Below, piece by piece: positions 52,978 to 62,199 of a stretch of 64,000 nt of DNA; the first letter of the stretch is position 1, and each line of letters starts with the position of its first letter. Position numbers and translations under genes: made by a program. Source of the DNA: an uncultured Megasphaera sp. (lineage in GTDB: Bacteria; Bacillota; Negativicutes; Veillonellales; Megasphaeraceae); contig CAKPVJ010000002.1 of the NCBI GenBank assembly GCA_934193515.1, forward strand, positions 102,991 through 166,990, read 5' to 3'. The notes under the pieces are model-generated. The model was not told the origin of the DNA. It saw only the letters and a list, made by a program, of their open reading frames with translations, and made no database searches.

Positions 52978-53068
52978 GTAAAAAAAAGCCATAACATCTA
53001 TGGAAATTCGCGTGTTCCATGAAAACGCTACGCAAACGGACGAAATTTCACGATGCTATGGCTTTTAA
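52978..53068 (-). terminator. Terminator of the riboflavin operon
   Basis: On the minus strand AAAAGCCATAGCATCG pairs with GATGTTATGGCTTTTTTTT, with a nested stem inside the long loop. It lies 26 bases after the ribH stop. Confidence 0.75.
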
Positions 53069-53094
53069 GTTACCTGTAACAGCCTATCGTATGC

Positions 53095-53559
53095 TTATAA
53101 TTCTTTAATAAGGTTAACCATTTCAATCGCGCTGGTTGCTACGTCAAAGCCTTTGTTGCCTGCTTTTGTGCCGGCACGTTCGATAGCCTGTTCAATATTT
53201 TCTGTCGTAATAACGCCAAACATGATAGGTACGCCGGTTTTTAAAGATGCCTGTGCAATCCCCTTGGCAGCTTCATTGCAGACCAAATCATAATGGCTTG
53301 TAGCACCGCGAATCACTGCACCCAAGCAGATGACAGCATCGTATTTGCCGGATTCTGCCATTTTCTGGGCAATCAAGGGAATTTCAAACGCGCCCGGTAC
53401 CCAGGCTGTCGTAATATCGTTGTCATCTACGCCGTGGCGATGCAACGCATCATACGCGCCGCCGAGGAGTTTGCTGCAGATAAATTCGTTGAAACGAGCT
53501 ACTACAATACCAAACTTAGAACCTGAACCTATTAATTGACCTTCTTTAATCTGTGCCAT
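53095..53559 (-). CDS. ribH: 6,7-dimethyl-8-ribityllumazine synthase
   Basis: Condenses 5-amino-6-ribitylaminouracil with dihydroxybutanone phosphate. The 154-residue protein has FGIVVARFNEFIC, WVPGAFEIPLIAQKMA, CLGAVIRGATSHYDLVCNEAAKGI with the catalytic His, and GVITTENIEQAIERAGTKAGNKG. It is of the icosahedral Bacillus type by length. ATG 53559 has AGGAG 9 bases upstream. It is the last gene of ribD-ribE-ribH. Confidence 0.97.
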   Translation of the reverse strand: MAQIKEGQLIGSGSKFGIVVARFNEFICSKLLGGAYDALHRHGVDDNDITTAWVPGAFEIPLIAQKMAESGKYDAVICLGAVIRGATSHYDLVCNEAAKGIAQASLKTGVPIMFGVITTENIEQAIERAGTKAGNKGFDVATSAIEMVNLIKEL

Positions 53560-53589
53560 GATACACACTCTCCTATTCTGAAATACTAT

Positions 53590-54231
53590 TTAAAATCCAT
53601 TTTCCAGCAGTTTTTCCATCGTAAGGCCCTGGCCTTTTCCCTGGTATCCTACTGTAAAGCTATGGACATATTTCCCAATGACATCGGTTTCCAAATTGAC
53701 AATGGAGCCGGGACGCTTGTCAATCAGCGTCGTATTGGCCATGGTATGCGGAATAATCGAAACGGAAAATTGACTGTTGCCGACAGAAACGACGGTCAGA
53801 CTGATACCATCAATGGCAATCGAGCCTTTTTCTACAATATACGGTTCCATTTCCTTGGGAATAGAAATGGTAATTACGCGGGCAATGCCGTCGTTGGCAA
53901 TGCGCGCTACATGGCCCGTACCGTCAATATGACCGCTGACGATATGTCCGCCCAGTCGGCCACCCAGCTGCATAGCCCGTTCAAGATTGACTTTGGAACC
54001 GCTTTGAATATCCCGCAGGGACGAACGGCGCATCGTTTCATGCATGACATCTGCCGTAAATGCCGTATCTGTCATCGAGGTAACGGTCAGGCAGACGCCG
54101 TTGACGGCAATGCTATCGCCCAGCTGCGTGCCCTCCAATACTTTATGGGCCTGTATGGTAAGCTTAATCGAATCGGGACGGCGGTCCATTTGTCCTACCG
54201 TGCCGAGTTCTTCAATGATGCCAGTGAACAT
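53590..54231 (-). CDS. ribE: Riboflavin synthase alpha chain
   Basis: Dismutates two lumazines to riboflavin and the pyrimidine recycled by RibH. The 213-residue protein starts MFTGIIEELGTV. It has two homologous lumazine-binding barrels, with DSIAVNGVCLTV and GGHIVSGHIDGTG in the first and GSIAIDGISLTVV in the second. ATG 54231 is preceded by GGGAGG; the start lies inside the end of ribD (20-base overlap), so it is translationally coupled. ribBA, which usually stands between ribE and ribH in Firmicutes, is missing; the gap to ribH is 30 bases. Confidence 0.97.
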   Translation of the reverse strand: MFTGIIEELGTVGQMDRRPDSIKLTIQAHKVLEGTQLGDSIAVNGVCLTVTSMTDTAFTADVMHETMRRSSLRDIQSGSKVNLERAMQLGGRLGGHIVSGHIDGTGHVARIANDGIARVITISIPKEMEPYIVEKGSIAIDGISLTVVSVGNSQFSVSIIPHTMANTTLIDKRPGSIVNLETDVIGKYVHSFTVGYQGKGQGLTMEKLLENGF

Positions 54232-55348
54232 ACGCACCCTCCCTGTCTGCATTATATGCTGTAATCAAAATATTGCCTTCATGCAGTTCTACCGAATCGT
54301 AGTACAGCGGGATACATTCATCCAGTGAATCTACGCCCTGGCCGCCGACAGAAGACAAGGCATTCCGACCGCCAATGACTTTGTCGCCAATGAACGCATA
54401 GATTTTATCTACCAGCCGATTGTCAAAAAAGCTGCCTTGAACATTACTGCCGCCTTCTACGAGGATGCTCTGCAGTCCCATTTCATGCAGCAGGTCAATC
54501 GCCGCTGACAAATCGACCTGCTGATCCTTATTCAGCGGTGCCAGCAGTACCTGCACGCCGGCTTTTTTCAAGGCCTGCATTTTTTCAACTGGGCACAGCG
54601 ACGTCGTCACGATCACCGTTTTCGTCGTCTTGTCCGTTACTACGAGCGAACGAAGCGGTGTCCGTCCCCGTGAATCCAAAACGATGCGCACGGGCTGATG
54701 GGGATGCTCATGCGCTTCCCGCTGCGTGCGGCATGTCAAAAGCGGATTATCCAGCAATACGGTATTGACACCGACGAGGATGCCGTCATAAATAGACCGC
54801 AGGTAATGACCTTCCTGACGCGCCCAATCGTTGGTAATCCACTGTGATTTCTGTGTCCGGGAAGCAATGCATCCATCCAGGCTCTGCGCCAATTTCACAG
54901 CAACGAAGGGCTTCTGTACCATCATATTTTTGATAAATACTTCATTGAGCTTGGCAGCTTCTTTGGACAAAAGCCCTACTTCCACTGGGATGCCTGCCTG
55001 CCGCAGAATAGCGGCTCCCTTTCCCGCTACCAACGGGTTGGGATCGAGCATAGCAATGACAACTTTCCCTACGCCTTTTTCAACGAGCGTCCGCGCGCAC
55101 GGCGGCGTGCGGCCATAGTGGGCGCATGGTTCCAGCGTCACATACACAGTCGCTCCTTTGGCTTTTTCTCCGGCTTCCCGCAGTGCCCAGACTTCTGCAT
55201 GCGGCGTGCCTGCCTTGCGGTGATAGCCGGTCCCGACGATTTCGCCGTCTTTGACGATGACGCAGCCAACCGCAGGATTCGGCGTTGTATACCCCAAGGC
55301 CAGTTTGGCCAGTGACAGGGCTTTTTTCATATAATCTATCGGTTCCAC
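54212..55348 (-). CDS. ribD: Bifunctional riboflavin deaminase-reductase
   Basis: Deaminates and then reduces the pyrimidine intermediate of riboflavin synthesis. The 378-residue protein has the deaminase zinc motif TPHAEVWAL (H, E) with LEPCAHYGRTPPCARTL (two Cys) in the first 100 residues. The reductase domain begins at PFVAVKLAQSLDG, with GILVGVNTVLLDNP and the NADPH-site LVEGGSNVQGSFF. The start is GTG 55348, with AAGGAAGG 6 to 8 bases upstream. It is first in the FMN-riboswitch-controlled operon. Confidence 0.97.
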   Translation of the reverse strand: MEPIDYMKKALSLAKLALGYTTPNPAVGCVIVKDGEIVGTGYHRKAGTPHAEVWALREAGEKAKGATVYVTLEPCAHYGRTPPCARTLVEKGVGKVVIAMLDPNPLVAGKGAAILRQAGIPVEVGLLSKEAAKLNEVFIKNMMVQKPFVAVKLAQSLDGCIASRTQKSQWITNDWARQEGHYLRSIYDGILVGVNTVLLDNPLLTCRTQREAHEHPHQPVRIVLDSRGRTPLRSLVVTDKTTKTVIVTTSLCPVEKMQALKKAGVQVLLAPLNKDQQVDLSAAIDLLHEMGLQSILVEGGSNVQGSFFDNRLVDKIYAFIGDKVIGGRNALSSVGGQGVDSLDECIPLYYDSVELHEGNILITAYNADREGAYVHWHH

Positions 55349-55386
55349 ATCTTTTCCTTCCTTTCCTGATAGATTCTGATTTCAAT

Positions 55387-55425
55387 AAAAAAAGGCTATA
55401 GGGTCATAGAAGCCCAATAGCCTTA
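55387..55425 (-). terminator. Riboswitch expression-platform terminator
   Basis: On the minus strand AAGGCTATTGGGC pairs with ACCCTATAGCCTT (one mismatch), followed by TTTTTTT. It lies between the FMN aptamer and ribD, so control is by transcription termination. Confidence 0.85.
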
Positions 55426-55448
55426 AAAGCGCAACAAAATAAAAGAGT

Positions 55449-55585
55449 CGTCGTCTTTTCCCATCCAGACTATACTGTCGGTACCGAAATTTCATCGGCT
55501 CCACCTCATGTACATGAAGTTAGCGGACTATACCGCCGGTCAGGAATTGAAAGCTCCGCTTTCTCACCTTGCCCCAAAGACTATT
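55449..55585 (-). promoter_or_regulatory. FMN riboswitch (RFN element) upstream of ribD
   Basis: On the minus strand it has the conserved order TTTGGGGCAAGGTGAGA, CTGACCGGCGGTATAGTCCGC, a variable stem, GGTGGAGCCGATGAAATTTCGG and ACAGTATAGTCTGGATGG. These are the hallmarks of the RFN aptamer. It is followed by an intrinsic terminator and ribD. Confidence 0.97.
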
Positions 55586-55606
55586 ATTCGCTGTATTCCA
55601 TGTATG

Positions 55607-55635
55607 ATTTTAGCACATAAAAGGAACAAATACAA
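55607..55635 (-). promoter_or_regulatory. Promoter of the riboflavin operon
   Basis: On the minus strand TTGTAT (55635-55630), 17 bases, TAAAAT (55612-55607) with TG one base before the -10. It starts just upstream of the FMN riboswitch. Confidence 0.65.
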
Positions 55636-55778
55636 GGGCAAAGACATCAGATAGGCAAGATACAACAAAACTTCAACATAAACAATCTGAAATAAAAACT
55701 GAGTCTAAAAAAGAGGAAACCGCCGTCGTTATGCTGAAATTATTATATAAACGTATTATCTATGCAGGGAGGCATCAC

Positions 55779-56210
55779 ATGATGAAAAACAATACACATA
55801 CATCAACAGAAGAAACGAAAAAAATGATGGTCATTCAACCGGCTGTACCGACAGATGAATCCGCAGAAGACAGCGAAACGTCTTACATGGCATCCGATAT
55901 GTACCAGCGAATTGTCGCTTTGATTAATAACTTTGAAGCAGACCTGCCGGATACGCTGCAGGCTGGCGGACGGCTGGTATCAGCCGGTGACATTACGTTC
56001 AGCATCCAAGACATTGGCTACTGGGACCCCAACCTGATCGTGTTTTACGGCGAACTGTCCGACGGCTCTTCGGTCGAACTTGTACAGCATATTTCCCAGC
56101 TCAACCTGCTGCTCGTCGCTGTCCCCAGACACGACGACCCCCAAACACCGCGCCGCATCATTGGTTTTACGACCAAAGACGAACCGGATACGACGGAAGA
56201 TTCAGATTAA
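55779..56210 (+). CDS. DUF6173-like protein
   Basis: A 143-residue cytoplasmic, acidic protein. The conserved-looking core YMASDMYQRIVALINNFEADLP, then GDITFSIQDIGYWDPNLIVFYGELSDGSSVELVQHISQLNLLLVAV, resembles the family I know as DUF6173; function unknown. The first 50 residues and the last 15 look disordered. ATG 55779 is chosen with GGGAGG 6 bases upstream; the frame is open to 55731 without a site. It is convergent with the trkH genes and has no partner gene. Confidence 0.6.
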   Translation: MMKNNTHTSTEETKKMMVIQPAVPTDESAEDSETSYMASDMYQRIVALINNFEADLPDTLQAGGRLVSAGDITFSIQDIGYWDPNLIVFYGELSDGSSVELVQHISQLNLLLVAVPRHDDPQTPRRIIGFTTKDEPDTTEDSD

Positions 56211-56234
56211 CGCTACAAGCTACAAACAATCATT

Positions 56235-57686
56235 TCACCACAGCCCCCGAGTTTTCCAGAAACTTCTCCGACACATGACGAGGACTGTAAACATTTCCAG
56301 TCGTCCAATCAGCATAGACAGACACAGGATGCTCTTGGAAAAAATAGACAGTTCTGCATACGTACAAGTCGCTCCGGTAATGCCAAAGGCCGGCCCGATG
56401 CATCCCATCGTACTGACGCTGATGCCGATGGCGTCAAACACGGGGATATTATCCCAAGTCAGCAAAAACGTCCATAACGCAATAAATGCAATATACAAAA
56501 AGAAAAACTGGCTCGTGCGGACGATGGTGTCCGTGCTGATGTACTGCCCATTCATTTTTAATTTGATTACCATTTGAGGATGCAGCGTGTGTGCCACAGA
56601 AGCCCAAATCGCTTTAAACAAAATGACCACGCGGGATACTTTTATGCCTGCCGCAGTCGAGCCGGCACAGCCGCCGCTAATCATGAGCAGCATCAGTATG
56701 CCTTTGGAAAACGTCGGCCATTGATCGTAATCAGCTGATACAAACCCTGTCGTGGCAATCGAAGCGACTTGAAATGACGCAAACCGCAGGGCCTTATCCC
56801 ACGACGCACTAAAGGCGCTCATCAAATTCATGCCAATGCAGACCGTAGCCACAGCTAAAATATACAGGTATGCTTTAAATTCCGTATTCCGTTTTACGAC
56901 ATGAAAGCCTTTCTGGTATATTTGATAGTACAGCCCGAAGTTGCCGCCGGCCAATATCATAAAAAACGTCATCCAGCCTTCTACAAACGGATTGTCAAAA
57001 TGGGCGGCACTGTCATTATATGTCGAAAACCCGCCTGCTGAAATCGTCGATAAGGCATGATTGACAGCGCTGATAAAATCCATGCCGCACAACAGAAAAA
57101 CAAGCAGTGAAATCGTAGTAAATACCATATACATGCGAAAAAGCACACTGGTCATTTCATGCAGCCGCGGCAGTACTCGTTCTCTCGTCGGCCCGGCTGC
57201 TTCGGCATTGTACATAGAAACAGCTGCCTGCCCTGCTTCCGGCAAAATAGCAATAAATATGACGACAATGCCCAAACCGCCCAGCCAGTGTGTCATGCTG
57301 CGCCACAGCAAAATGCTTTGCGGCAGGCTTTCGATATCTGTAATGACCGTAGCGCCTGTCCCAGTAAATCCGGAAATGCTTTCAAAAAATCCATCCAATA
57401 CGCCCAGATAATGACCAAATACATACGGCAGCATGCCCAAAAACGTCGCCAGCAGCCACCCCAGTCCGGTAATCGCAATACCTTCACGCATCGTCAGCGC
57501 TTTCGTACGCACTTTGCTTTGGCTCAAACAAAGGCCGCCCACCACGCAGCCGACAATACTGGTCAAGATAAAGGCTATACAGCTGTCTTCTTGATACCAG
57601 CAAGCCAGTGCCAGCGGAAGTGTGACGACAAGTGCCTGTATTAATGAAATTTTTCCCAAAAACCGACAAATAACCTTATAGTCCAT
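56235..57686 (-). CDS. trkH: TrkH/KtrB family potassium uptake protein (copy 1)
   Basis: Ion-conducting subunit of a Trk/Ktr K+ system in the inner membrane. The 483-residue protein has the fourfold M1-P-M2 plan. The pore-loop glycines are seen in SGFTGTGATVI, STISAGGFSTY, SIATTGFVSADYDQWP and STMGCIGPAFG. GGCAGSTAAGIKVSRVV and LHPQMVIKLKMNG follow the third repeat. It is closely similar to copy 2 and is last in the operon trkA-trkH-trkH-trkH. The ATG at 57686 follows GAGG. It depends on the single TrkA upstream for gating by inference. Confidence 0.95.
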   Translation of the reverse strand: MDYKVICRFLGKISLIQALVVTLPLALACWYQEDSCIAFILTSIVGCVVGGLCLSQSKVRTKALTMREGIAITGLGWLLATFLGMLPYVFGHYLGVLDGFFESISGFTGTGATVITDIESLPQSILLWRSMTHWLGGLGIVVIFIAILPEAGQAAVSMYNAEAAGPTRERVLPRLHEMTSVLFRMYMVFTTISLLVFLLCGMDFISAVNHALSTISAGGFSTYNDSAAHFDNPFVEGWMTFFMILAGGNFGLYYQIYQKGFHVVKRNTEFKAYLYILAVATVCIGMNLMSAFSASWDKALRFASFQVASIATTGFVSADYDQWPTFSKGILMLLMISGGCAGSTAAGIKVSRVVILFKAIWASVAHTLHPQMVIKLKMNGQYISTDTIVRTSQFFFLYIAFIALWTFLLTWDNIPVFDAIGISVSTMGCIGPAFGITGATCTYAELSIFSKSILCLSMLIGRLEMFTVLVMCRRSFWKTRGLW

Positions 57687-57714
57687 AAGCACCTCAACGA
57701 TGTATGATAATCTC

Positions 57715-59166
57715 TTACCAGGACTGCCGCTTCCAAAACGACGGCATCAGCAAGGCCAGCACGGTAAACGATTCCAACCGTCCCATGAGCATAGCCAGAC
57801 ATACAATGCCCTTGCCAAAGGCCGGCATATCCGCATAGGTACAGGTCGCGCCAAACAGGCCAAAGGCCGGGCCGCAGCTGCCCATCGTCGACACGCTGAC
57901 ACCAATGGCATCAAATATGGGCACGCCGTCCCAAATAAGCAGAAAGGACCACAATACATCCAACGCCATGTACACAAAGAAAAATCGTATGACGCCGTAT
58001 ATCACATCAGCCGAAAAATCTTCACCGTTGGACCGGACATGATAGACCATGCGGGGATGCAGTGTTTCCTGCACAGCCACGCGAATGACATGGCACAACA
58101 GCAACAGCCGCGTTACCTTCAGGCCGCCTGCCGTCGAGCCGGCACAGCCGCCGACAAACATGAGAAAGAGCAGAATAAATTTGGAAAATGACGGCCACAT
58201 GTCAAAATCGCTGGACACAAATCCGGTCGAAGAAGAAATAGAAACCGCCTGAAAAAAAGCCTGCCAAAAGGCTTCACCGCCGTTCCAGCCCTGCTGCAGT
58301 ATCAAATTGAGCGTAATCCCTATAGAAGCCGCTGCCACGATACCCAAATAGGTCCGAAACTCGGTATCTCTAAGAATCACTTTGAAGCCGCGGTGCCAAG
58401 CAGCGACATACATGCCAAAGTTGGCGCTGGAAATCAGCATAAAAAAGGCCAAAACGCCTTCGATAACCGGGCTGTGAAAATGGGCCGCACTGTCGTTGTA
58501 CGGAGAAAATCCACCCGTAGCAATGGTAGAAAACGCATGTTCCAAAGCCGTGACCACATTCATGCCGCAGAGCATACAAACCACTGTCGCCGCTGCCGTA
58601 AACGCGGCATATACACAAAACAGAGCCTTTGCCATTTCCTTAATGCGCGGCATCGTCCGTTCTGCCGTCGGCCCCGTGCTTTCTGCATTAAACATATGAA
58701 CCATGCCCCTGCCGATTTGCGGAAATAGGGCAATAAAAATAACGATAATGCCCAGACCGCCTATCCAATGCGTCAGCGCGCGCCAGAGCAGGATACTTTG
58801 CGGCAGGACTTCCAAATCGGTAATAATGGTCGCGCCTGTGCCGGACAATCCGGAAATACTTTCAAATATCCCGTCCAGTACGCCGACATAGCCGCCGGCT
58901 GTATAAGGCACCATGCCAAGAAACGTTACCATAATCCAGCCCAGACTGGTGATAGCAATGCCTTCCCGGTTGGTCATCTCTGCCGTTGCCGCTTCGCCCT
59001 GCAGGGTACATAGTTTTCCTACAGCCAGGCATATGCCGATAGCAATGACAAACGCACCGATACTCTGTTCACTATACCAGACAGCGACCAGCAACGGCAA
59101 CACCATCGTACAGCCGCAAGCCCAGGAAATTTTTCCCAGCATATATATAACAACTTTATAATTCAT
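57715..59166 (-). CDS. trkH: TrkH/KtrB family potassium uptake protein (copy 2)
   Basis: Second of three tandem pore subunits, 483 residues. Pore-loop segments are SGLSGTGATII, STIATGGFSPY, SISSSTGFVSSDFDMWP and STMGSCGPAFG. GGCAGSTAGGLKVTRLL follows the third repeat. By eye it is much closer to copy 1 than to copy 3, so copies 1 and 2 arose from the later duplication. ATG 59166 (MNYKVVIYMLGK, matching MDYKVI of copy 1) is chosen. AGGAGG lies 12 bases upstream, and a TTG at 59175 is an alternative. Confidence 0.95.
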   Translation of the reverse strand: MNYKVVIYMLGKISWACGCTMVLPLLVAVWYSEQSIGAFVIAIGICLAVGKLCTLQGEAATAEMTNREGIAITSLGWIMVTFLGMVPYTAGGYVGVLDGIFESISGLSGTGATIITDLEVLPQSILLWRALTHWIGGLGIIVIFIALFPQIGRGMVHMFNAESTGPTAERTMPRIKEMAKALFCVYAAFTAAATVVCMLCGMNVVTALEHAFSTIATGGFSPYNDSAAHFHSPVIEGVLAFFMLISSANFGMYVAAWHRGFKVILRDTEFRTYLGIVAAASIGITLNLILQQGWNGGEAFWQAFFQAVSISSSTGFVSSDFDMWPSFSKFILLFLMFVGGCAGSTAGGLKVTRLLLLCHVIRVAVQETLHPRMVYHVRSNGEDFSADVIYGVIRFFFVYMALDVLWSFLLIWDGVPIFDAIGVSVSTMGSCGPAFGLFGATCTYADMPAFGKGIVCLAMLMGRLESFTVLALLMPSFWKRQSW

Positions 59167-59182
59167 CAGGCCCAAGCGCCTC

Positions 59183-60634
59183 CTACCACCGGCGGTACAT
59201 ATACTGCAGGCCTGTCTGCAGTATAATCAAAAAAGAAAAAATCTCCAGTCTGCCCAAAATCATCAGCAGCGCACAGTACATCTTGACCCACGCCGGCATG
59301 AGAGAAAAATCCGTAATGCCAAAAAGACTCGCCGTAGCTCCTGTACTCGACAAACAGCCGACGGCTACCCCCATGGCCTGCATAGGTTCCAGACCGGACA
59401 AAGAAATAATAATCGTCGAAACAAAAAATACAGCCATAAACAAAAAGAAATAGCTCAAAACACGGCTGACAATTTTCATATCTACGGGCACGCTGTTGAT
59501 TTTCAGGCTGATGACCATGCGCGGATGCAGGGTGCGGCGCATTTCCTGCTTGGCGATTTTAAACAAAACGATAAACCGCATGACGCGCATGCCGCCAGCT
59601 GCCGACCCGATACAACCGCCGACAAATACCAATATAAACAAGGCAAATTTATCAAATTCCGGCCAGTTTTCTACCATGGTATTCAGAAAGCCGCTCGTAC
59701 TGCAGAATGATACGACTTGAAAGAATCCATACCGCAGGCTGTCCAGTCCGTCATAGACCCCCATATGCCAAAGATGGAATGATACCAAAGCACCCATGCC
59801 GGCTAAAATAACTAAAAATACCCGCAGCTCCGTATCCGCAAAAATCGTGCGGAATTCTCGCCGTTCCACACCTTTCCAATACAGCAGGAAATTACCGCTT
59901 GCCAAAATCATGGACGCCATCCCGGCCAGTTCCATAGGAAGACTGTTTTGCTGCGCAAAATCAAAAACGGCATCGCCCCCGCTGGTAGAAACGGTCATCA
60001 GCGCTTTCATGCAGGCATCCACCAACGGCAGGCCTGCCATCGAATACAATACAATAGAAACAGTCGTAATAATCGCATACATCTTTCCTGTCTGCCGAGC
60101 CGCATTTTGCATACGACTGACGATAGGACTGAAACGGACGCTTTGATGCACAGACAGTGTCAGTCCAAAAGACCCGCTGACCAACGGCACGACCGTGACG
60201 AGCAAAAGGATAAAGTTTAAGCCGCCGGTCCAGGCCATCATGCTGCGCCATAACAGCAAAGACGGCGGCAGCAGCGCATCTTTTTGGGATATGCAGGATA
60301 TACCGGTCGTCGTAAATGCCGAAATGCTTTCAAAAAAAGCATCTACACCGCCCAGCCAGCCTGACAGCATATAGGGCAGCATGCCAATAATGCCCAAAAG
60401 GAGCCAAACCAGCACCATGTACCAAGCCCCTTCTACGGCACTCATCTGCCGTTTATGCCGTCGTCCGGCATAGCTCAGCAAACCGCCAATACCGAGAGCA
60501 ATCAAAATGGACGGCCCAAAATAGATATATCCCTCTTCCTGCCAAAAAAAGGAATACAAAAAAGGGATAATCAACATCATGCCGTTTAACAATGCTATCC
60601 GGCCTAAGAGAAAAAGAAACAATCTCTTATGCAT
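59183..60634 (-). CDS. trkH: TrkH/KtrB family potassium uptake protein (copy 3, divergent)
   Basis: Third tandem pore subunit, next to trkA. About 483 residues with the same plan but altered filters: SAFTTTGISCI, MTVSTSGGDAVF, SFCSTSGFLNTMVENWP and CLSSTGATASLFG. The last loop has an extra ST before its Gly and lacks the GPAFG of copies 1 and 2. The residues after the second glycine also differ, so ion selectivity or affinity may differ. GGCIGSAAGGMRVMRFI is conserved. The start is ATG 60634 or 60640; the former has better spacing from AAAGGA. Both overlap the trkA end. Confidence 0.93.
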   Translation of the reverse strand: MHKRLFLFLLGRIALLNGMMLIIPFLYSFFWQEEGYIYFGPSILIALGIGGLLSYAGRRHKRQMSAVEGAWYMVLVWLLLGIIGMLPYMLSGWLGGVDAFFESISAFTTTGISCISQKDALLPPSLLLWRSMMAWTGGLNFILLLVTVVPLVSGSFGLTLSVHQSVRFSPIVSRMQNAARQTGKMYAIITTVSIVLYSMAGLPLVDACMKALMTVSTSGGDAVFDFAQQNSLPMELAGMASMILASGNFLLYWKGVERREFRTIFADTELRVFLVILAGMGALVSFHLWHMGVYDGLDSLRYGFFQVVSFCSTSGFLNTMVENWPEFDKFALFILVFVGGCIGSAAGGMRVMRFIVLFKIAKQEMRRTLHPRMVISLKINSVPVDMKIVSRVLSYFFLFMAVFFVSTIIISLSGLEPMQAMGVAVGCLSSTGATASLFGITDFSLMPAWVKMYCALLMILGRLEIFSFLIILQTGLQYMYRRW

Positions 60635-61982
60635 CTTCATCCCGTCCTTTAAAATATTTCATGACTTTTTTAGCATACGAAGTCCGAATAAATAAAATAA
60701 CCCGGTCTCCTGCCAGCAGCACGGAACTGCCGTTTGGAATAGAAGCTTCACTGCCGCGCACGTAAGCACAAACCAGGCATTCTCTCGGCAGTTTGACATC
60801 CATCAGCCGTTTTCCCGCTACCGGCGCCCCATCCTGGACAATGACTTCGACAGCTTCTGCTTTGGCTCCTTCGAGCAGCGAAACGGAAACGACGCCGCCC
60901 TGCCGTGCAAATGCCAAGACTTCGCTGGCAGACAACAGCCGCGTTGACAATACAATATCGACCCCTACTTTTTCCATCAAATCGACATATTCCCGGCGCG
61001 ACACGCGGACCACCGTCTTTTTGGCACCCAAATGCTTGGCTATCAATGCCAGCATCAGATTCAACTTTTCATCGTCTGTCAAACAAATCACGACGTCTGC
61101 ATCGGCAATACCTTCCTGTTCCAGCAAATCCAAATCCGTACCGTCACCGCAAATCGCCAGGCCGTTTTCCAATTTTTCTGCGGCCAGCAGACTGCGTTCC
61201 CGATTCTTGTCAAAAATTTTTACGCGGACGCCCTGCTGATCCAGCATCGGTGCCAAAAAACGGCCCGTACGGCCGGCACCAATGATGATGGCGCGCTCTA
61301 CTTTTGACGTATCGCTCTGCACAAAATTGGCACTGAATTTTTCAATCGCTTTGGGGTCACCGATAAAATACGCGTTATCATGAGGCAGCAGCTTATCATC
61401 GCCATGAGGGATAATCATGCGGTGATCTCTAAAAATCATGCCGGCCAAAATAGACGGCGGAATCGCCATGTCTTTAAAAGGAATATTGACCAGCGGCGAA
61501 TGACGCCGTACTTTCGTTTCAAACAAGCGTACTTTACCGTTAGCAAAATCTTCTACGTTCAACGCAGCCGGCGTCATCAAGATACGATTGATTTCACGAG
61601 CTGTAATCAGTTCCGGATTGAGCATCAAATCGATGTCAAAGTTTTCTTTCAAATAATCCTTGGCTTCCGACAAAAACTGCATGTCCCGAATCCGCGCCGC
61701 CGTATATTTAATGCCGTGTTTCTTGGCCAAAATGCAAGCCACCATATTCACTTCATCAATCGCCGTCGATGCGACCAATATATCGGCATCCCGGATATCC
61801 GGATCGTTCATCGTAATCGGGCTGGCGCCATTGGCCAGTACGGTCAGTACGTCCAGTGTGTTTTTTACCACTTCCAGCCGTTCTTCGTCATGATCTACGA
61901 CAACAACATCAAACTGTTCGTTTGATAATAATTCTGCAATGCTGTAGCCCAGTTTGCCTGCGCCGACAACAACAATACGCAA
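60627..61982 (-). CDS. trkA: Trk potassium uptake regulatory protein TrkA
   Basis: Cytoplasmic nucleotide-binding gating subunit for TrkH. The 451-residue protein has two RCK units, each with a Rossmann and a TrkA_C part. The first starts RIVVVGAGKLGYSIAELL with D at VVVDHDEERL. The second starts RAIIIGAGRTGRFLAPML with FDKNRERSLLAAEKL. TTG 61982 is chosen because GAGGTG stands 6 bases before it and the product then begins at the Rossmann strand; the GTG at 61991 lies within that site. It is first in the operon with three trkH genes. Confidence 0.95.
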   Translation of the reverse strand: MRIVVVGAGKLGYSIAELLSNEQFDVVVVDHDEERLEVVKNTLDVLTVLANGASPITMNDPDIRDADILVASTAIDEVNMVACILAKKHGIKYTAARIRDMQFLSEAKDYLKENFDIDLMLNPELITAREINRILMTPAALNVEDFANGKVRLFETKVRRHSPLVNIPFKDMAIPPSILAGMIFRDHRMIIPHGDDKLLPHDNAYFIGDPKAIEKFSANFVQSDTSKVERAIIIGAGRTGRFLAPMLDQQGVRVKIFDKNRERSLLAAEKLENGLAICGDGTDLDLLEQEGIADADVVICLTDDEKLNLMLALIAKHLGAKKTVVRVSRREYVDLMEKVGVDIVLSTRLLSASEVLAFARQGGVVSVSLLEGAKAEAVEVIVQDGAPVAGKRLMDVKLPRECLVCAYVRGSEASIPNGSSVLLAGDRVILFIRTSYAKKVMKYFKGRDEDA

Positions 61983-62031
61983 TGCTATCACCTCTACTGT
62001 TTACGCAGTTATTTTTAAATGTATCTACGTT

Positions 62032-62037
62032 ACTATA
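62032..62037 (-). promoter_or_regulatory. Extended -10 of the trk operon
   Basis: TGG-TATAGT on the minus strand, 49 bases before the trkA start. There is no good -35. Confidence 0.35.
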
Positions 62038-62199
62038 CCACAAAGGAAAGACAGTGGCTAGTAGGCAGTTCGGCAAGGTCCCGGCGATTTGTGCAAAACC
62101 TACGTCTTGCCGTGATTTATCCCTAGTCACTCTGGGGCAAATATGATAAAATAAGTTGTTTGAAAAGCAAAATTTTTTATAAACAATGAAGAGGTTATT

